Assembly (NCBI GenBank): GCA_044349155.1
Contig: JBIKRQ010000295.1
Location: 1-8,025 of the forward strand
Direction: 5' to 3'
DNA: 8,025 bases
Origin: VGSZ01 sp044349155
GTDB taxonomy: Bacteria; Myxococcota; UBA727; VGSZ01
Notes under the pieces: generated by a model
Told to the model about the DNA's origin: nothing
Database searches by the model: none
The model's input: the letters and a program-made list of their open reading frames with translations, nothing else
Made by a program: the position numbers and the translations under genes
Shown: piece by piece, positions 4,674-8,025 of the stretch
Layout: the number at the start of each line of letters is the position of its first letter
Position numbering within the stretch: position 1 is the first letter of the stretch

Positions 4674-6500
4674 ATGTCCGATTCAGTGACCGTCCTGGGT
4701 GTTGCTCCGTCGCCGGGACCGCGCACGCTCCCCACATTGTTCGCACCGCAGTGGCCCGCAATGTTGCGCGGCTTCTTTTTGCTGGTGGCCACGAACCTCT
4801 GCACCCTGGCGATCCCGCGACTCACGAACATGGGCATCGACGTCGTTGAGGGCCGCGTGGCGCAGTGGCCGTTACCGTGGGGCGCGTCGTTGGCGGCCAT
4901 CCTTGGCACCATTGTCGTGCTCGCGTTGCTGGGCGCGGTGGTGCGCACGGCCTCGCGCGTGGTGTTGTTCAACGCGGGTCGTGACGTCGAGCAGGCACTG
5001 CGTCGTGAGCTGTTTTCCCACCTGGGCACGTTGTCGTCGACGTGGTTTGGCAAATCGTCGACGGGCGACGTGATGAGCCGCCTCACCAACGACCTCACCA
5101 ACATTCGCCTGCTGTCGGGCTTTGCGTTCCTCAACGCGCTCAACGCGGCGATTGTCGTCGTCGTCACCGTGCCCGTGCTGTTGTCGATGGACTCGCGGGT
5201 GGCGTTGTTGGCGCTCATGCCGTTTCCGCTGGTGATCGTTTCGGCACAGCTGGTGTCGAAGCGCATGTTCAAGCGCACGCGCGACAACCAGGACGCGATC
5301 GGCGCGCTGTCGTCGGTGGTGCAGGAGTCGTTGGCCGGCCAAATGGTGGTGCGCGCGCTCTCGCAAGAAGACGCTACGCACAACCGCTTCGTCGAGCGCA
5401 ACGACCGCGTATACGAAACGTCGATGAAGCTCGCGCGCATTCGCTTGTTGATGGGGCCGCTGATGGGCTTCATGGGCAGCATGGCGATCGCGATTGCGTT
5501 GTGGGCTGGCGGTCAGGCCGTCGTCGCCGGGCGCATGTCGATCGGTGACATTGTCGAGTTCAACATCCGCATCCTGCAGCTCACGTGGCCGATGATTGCG
5601 CTCGGGTTCATCGTGTCGGTGTGGCAGCGCGGCAAGGCCAGCCTCACGCGCATCAACGAAGTGCTCACCGCACAGCCCGACATCGTCGACGGGCCGCATC
5701 ACCGCACCGACAGCCGACTCGCTGGCGACGTCGAGATTCGCGGCCTCAATCTCACGCTGGGCACACCGCCGCGCCACGTCGTCAACGACGCCTCGCTGCG
5801 CGTGCGCGCCGGCGGCTTCCTCGGCATCGTCGGTCGAAATGGCTCGGGCAAATCGCTGCTGCTCAAGGCCATCGCCGGTCAGGTGCCCACGCCGCGCGGA
5901 ACGGTGTTTGTCGACGACATCGACGTGCGCGACTGGAACCTGCACGACCTGCGCAAAGCCCCTGGCGGCATTGGCGTGGTGCCCGAAGACGGCTTTTTGT
6001 TCTCGGCCACCATCCGCGACAACCTCACGTTTGGCATTGGCGCGGTCGACGACGAAACGCTGCAGAAGGTCATCACTCTCGTCGACCTGCGTCGCGACAT
6101 CGAGCGCCTTCCAGACGGTGTGAACACGATGGTGGGGGAACGCGGCGTGACCCTTTCTGGTGGTCAGCGGCAACGCTTGGCGCTGGGCCGCGCCATCTTG
6201 TCGCGACCAGCGGTGCTGCTGCTCGACGACAGCTTGTCGGCCGTCGACGTCGAAACCGAGCAGAACATCATCGGTGCGCTTGCTGCGGCCGACATGAAGA
6301 CCACGGTGATCATGGTTTCGCATCGCCTGAGCGTGCTGCGTGGCGCTGACGAAATCGTGGGCCTCGTCGACGGCCGTGTCGTCGAGCGCGGCTCTCATTC
6401 CACGTTGCTCAACAGTGGCGGGCTCTACGCGGCACTGTGGGGCGAACAAGAGCGTCAGGCTGCGTTGCAAGCCCGGCTGCAGGCCGAGGTGCAGGCATGA
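4674..6500 (+). CDS. ABC exporter half-transporter with degenerate ATPase site (MdlA/YheI-like)
   Basis: The product has 608 residues and is complete for a type I ABC exporter half-transporter: a membrane domain (about 30-320) with six probable TM segments, then a nucleotide-binding domain (about 352-590). Visible motifs are Walker A GRNGSGKS (387-394), signature LSGGQ (494-498), Walker B LLLDD (515-519), D-loop SAVD (522-525) and H-loop His550. Two key residues differ from consensus: Asp519 replaces the catalytic Glu after Walker B, and Glu438 (VVPED) replaces the Q-loop Gln. An Asp at the Walker B Glu is typical of the degenerate half of heterodimeric exporters such as YheI/YheH, LmrCD and MdlAB. 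The partner is the next gene, overlapping by ATGA. Substrate (drug, lipid or peptide) is unknown. The start at 4674 has no Shine-Dalgarno sequence; a GATAAC 8 nt upstream might mean a leaderless transcript, or a later start is used. Function is doubtful because the partner is broken. Confidence 0.93.
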   Translation: MSDSVTVLGVAPSPGPRTLPTLFAPQWPAMLRGFFLLVATNLCTLAIPRLTNMGIDVVEGRVAQWPLPWGASLAAILGTIVVLALLGAVVRTASRVVLFNAGRDVEQALRRELFSHLGTLSSTWFGKSSTGDVMSRLTNDLTNIRLLSGFAFLNALNAAIVVVVTVPVLLSMDSRVALLALMPFPLVIVSAQLVSKRMFKRTRDNQDAIGALSSVVQESLAGQMVVRALSQEDATHNRFVERNDRVYETSMKLARIRLLMGPLMGFMGSMAIAIALWAGGQAVVAGRMSIGDIVEFNIRILQLTWPMIALGFIVSVWQRGKASLTRINEVLTAQPDIVDGPHHRTDSRLAGDVEIRGLNLTLGTPPRHVVNDASLRVRAGGFLGIVGRNGSGKSLLLKAIAGQVPTPRGTVFVDDIDVRDWNLHDLRKAPGGIGVVPEDGFLFSATIRDNLTFGIGAVDDETLQKVITLVDLRRDIERLPDGVNTMVGERGVTLSGGQRQRLALGRAILSRPAVLLLDDSLSAVDVETEQNIIGALAAADMKTTVIMVSHRLSVLRGADEIVGLVDGRVVERGSHSTLLNSGGLYAALWGEQERQAALQARLQAEVQA

Positions 6501-7945
6501 CCAGTTCCACGTCGACACCCACGCCCAAGTCTGGCGGCGACTGGGCGCTGTTTGTTCGTCTGCTGCGCGAGCTGTCGCCCCACCGCGCGTTGATGGCCCT
6601 TGCCGTCGGCTTGTACGTGCCGCTCACGTTGCTCAGCGTGGTGCAGCCGTTGGTGATCGGCCGCGCCATCGACGAGGGCTACCGGCCCCGCGACCTTGGT
6701 GCTGTCGCCATGTGGGCTGGTGTGTTCGTCGCGGTCGTCGTCATGCGTGGGCTCGTCGAGGGCGGCCAGGGCCTGATGATGCAGTACCTCGGGCAGTCGT
6801 CGGTGCGTCGCCTGCGCGTGCGCCTGTTCGACAAGCTGCAGCGGTTGCCGATGGCGTTCTTCGACAAGCAGCCCCTCGGGCGCCTGATGACCCGCGTAAC
6901 AAACGACACCGAGAGCGTTGCTGAGCTGTTTTCGTCGGGTGCGGTCAGCCTCGTGGGCGACATCCTGTTTCTCATCGGCACCTTCGTGATGTTGTTGCTG
7001 GTCGACGTGAAGTTGTCGCTTGCTTCGATGATCACGCTGCCGCCGTTGTTCGTCGGCATTCAGTGGTTTCGTCGTCGAGCCAAGGTCGCCTTCGGGCGTG
7101 TGCGCACTGCGGTGTCGCAGTTGAACGCCACCCTGCAGGAGCTGATTTCGGGCATGGCCATCGTTCAGGTGTTCAGCCGCGTCGACCACGCCAAAGCCCG
7201 CGTCGACAACGACAACGCCGCCTACACGCTCGCCAACAAAGACGCGATCTTCCTCGACGCGGGCATCTACTCGTTCGTCGATGCCATCAGCATGATTGCC
7301 ATTGCCATCACGTTGGCTGCTGCACATCAGGTCGGTGTCGCGGGCGTCGACGTCGACGGTGCGCTGTCGTTGGGCGTGTTGGTTGCGTTCGTCGATGCCC
7401 TGGGCCGCTTCTTCGTGCCCATCCGCGAGCTGTCCAACAAGACCACGGTCATCCAGTCGGCCCTCGTCGCTGCTGAGCGCATCATCGAACTCGAAAACGA
7501 GCCCGAAACGATACTCGCGCCCGCGTCGCCAAAGCCCGCACAGTTCGAGCGCGAGCTGCGCTTTACCGACGTGCACTTCCGCTACGGCGCTGGTCCCGAG
7601 GTGCTCAAGGGCCTCAGCTTCGTTGTCAAAAAGGGCGAACGCGTTGCCCTCGTTGGCCACACGGGCACGGGCAAGTCCACCGTCGTCAAGCTCGTGCCAC
7701 GCCTCTACGACGTCACCGGTGGCAGCATCAGCCTAGATGGTGTTGACATTCGCGAGCTCGACCCGCGTGCCTTGCGTCGACTCACGACGGCGGTGCCGCA
7801 GGAGACGTTCCTGTTTCAGGGCACGATTCGCGAGAACCTTGGTTTCGGCGCACCAGACGCTTCCGATGAGCGGTTGATGGCCGCGGCCCGTGCGTGTTGC
7901 GCTGACGACGTCATCGCGCGCCACGGGGGCCTAGCAGGTTGCTGA
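6497..7945 (+). pseudogene. ABC exporter half-transporter, truncated by a mobile-element end (MdlB/YheH-like)
   Basis: The ATG at 6497 overlaps the previous gene's TGA (ATGA), a mark of translational coupling. The 482 codons encode a membrane domain (about 30-315, six probable TM segments) and the first half of the nucleotide-binding domain: FTDVHFRYGAGPEVLKGLSF (356-375), Walker A GHTGTGKS (387-394) and Q-loop AVPQE (432-436, with canonical Gln435). The frame then breaks after ARHGGL: residues 480-482 are AGC and a TGA follows. Family members continue about 120-140 residues more, through the LSGGQ signature, Walker B Glu and H-loop. None of these appears in any frame of the remaining 80 nt, so this is not a simple frameshift. 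The break coincides with CTAG (7931-7934) and an IS-like end. Since the consensus site of such pairs needs this subunit's Walker B Glu, the exporter is predicted inactive. A polypeptide could still be made but should be unable to hydrolyse ATP normally. Confidence 0.88.
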
Positions 7946-8024
7946 AAAATGGCGCTTTGGGCGCGACGATGACGTCGTCAAACTTGTGTTCGACGACGTC
8001 ATTGCCGTTTCGGCGCTCGATTTC
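7911..8024 (-). CDS. 3' end of a minus-strand ORF inside the probable insertion sequence
   Basis: From the right edge a minus-strand frame runs 37 codons to a TGA at 7913-7911. It reads EIERRNGNDVVEH, continues through KFDDVIVAPKAPFF and ends SNLLGPRGAR. The SNLLG part is the reverse reading of the IS-like terminus, and the last codons fall in ABC-derived sequence, as happens when a transposase gene reads out through its own inverted repeat. Codons are rich in G or C at third position (about 70%), more so than the opposite-strand frame VAEKWRFGRDDDV. It may be the C-terminus of a transposase or a passenger protein; 37 residues are too few to assign. Confidence 0.35.
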   Translation of the reverse strand, partial: EIERRNGNDVVEHKFDDVIVAPKAPFFSNLLGPRGAR

Positions 8025-8025
8025 G
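7931..8025. mobile_element. Left end of a probable insertion sequence (body outside window)
   Basis: The ABC reading frame breaks at CTAG followed by CAGGTTGCTGAAAAA (7935-7949). The ...AGCAGGTTGCTGAAAAA form, with a short palindrome AGCA-GGT-TGCT (7933-7943) and an A-run, resembles terminal inverted repeats I recall from DDE-transposase insertion sequences, but I cannot name the family from this alone. CTAG fits a 4-bp target duplication; the lost gene probably read Gly-Leu-Asp (GGC CTA GAC) here, which would give exactly that tetranucleotide. The element's other end and transposase lie beyond 8025, so neither the second terminal repeat nor the second CTAG can be checked. A rearrangement or contig-edge join is the alternative. 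Confidence 0.55.

Noticed and set aside
4604..5482. Extended N-terminus of the lipoprotein gene reaching back across the ABC gene
   Set aside because: It would overlap the 5' part of a real divergent gene by over 800 nt and bury the lipobox signal peptide in the middle of the protein.
4872..6518. Long minus-strand open frame (548 codons) opposite the first ABC gene
   Set aside because: It is the antisense of a clear ABC transporter, is rich in His/Arg/Gln/Asp without domain pattern, and has no ribosome binding site. Such shadows are common in GC-rich DNA.
7903..7980. A 78-bp MITE or the element's own terminal repeats, from the 14-bp inverted pair
   Set aside because: The left arm encodes ADDVIA of the ABC protein and is native host sequence. 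The gene does not resume its expected coding after the right arm.
7861..8025. A simple frameshift or sequencing error as the cause of the ABC truncation
   Set aside because: No frame in the roughly 90 nt after the break encodes the expected LSGGQ region, and the new sequence looks like an element end.

Overview
The window is GC-rich, gene-dense bacterial DNA. Its codons lean strongly toward G or C in third position, and GTC/GAC/GTCGTC runs are frequent. A lipobox lipoprotein and an exported HEAT-type protein suggest a Gram-negative bacterium. The mix of acyl-CoA dehydrogenases, a TetR regulator, HEAT and zinc-ribbon orphan proteins and a Cys-rich lipoprotein would suit a Myxococcota (Deltaproteobacteria-like) chromosome. 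That placement is inference from gene style; there is no rRNA or marker gene to confirm it.

Left third (1-2766, all minus strand): a TetR-family regulator is followed after 39 nt by an acyl-CoA dehydrogenase, then after 2 nt by a second, divergent acyl-CoA dehydrogenase-like gene that runs off the left edge. This looks like one self-regulated acyl-CoA beta-oxidation operon. The first dehydrogenase has a helix-G glutamate (E245) as likely catalytic base. The second has no glutamate there and a shortened N-terminal domain, so the two may form a hetero-oligomer. A 20-bp near-palindrome just upstream of tetR is the best operator candidate.

Middle (2829-4603): an exported HEAT-repeat protein (plus) converges on a small protein with a CxxC-x10-CxxC zinc ribbon at each end (minus). 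Upstream of the latter, also minus, lies a Cys-rich lipoprotein of unknown role. A short hairpin lies at the convergent junction, and a perfect 6-bp inverted repeat lies in the 70-nt divergent region between the lipoprotein and the ABC genes.

Right half (4674-8025): two ABC exporter half-transporters overlap by ATGA and form a classical heterodimeric pair of the MdlA/MdlB or YheI/YheH kind. The first (608 aa) is complete and carries the expected degenerate site (Asp replacing the Walker B Glu; also Glu replacing the Q-loop Gln). The second breaks at residue 479, before its LSGGQ, Walker B and H-loop. At the break is a CTAG followed by a sequence that looks like an insertion-sequence end, with the 3' end of a minus-strand ORF entering from the right edge. 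The exporter is therefore probably inactivated by a mobile element whose body lies outside the window.

No tRNA, rRNA, CRISPR array or riboswitch was seen, and no stretch over 300 bases lacks a gene. I did not find a clear new defence or biosynthetic system. The most notable points are the interrupted exporter, the asymmetric dehydrogenase pair and the double zinc-ribbon protein.
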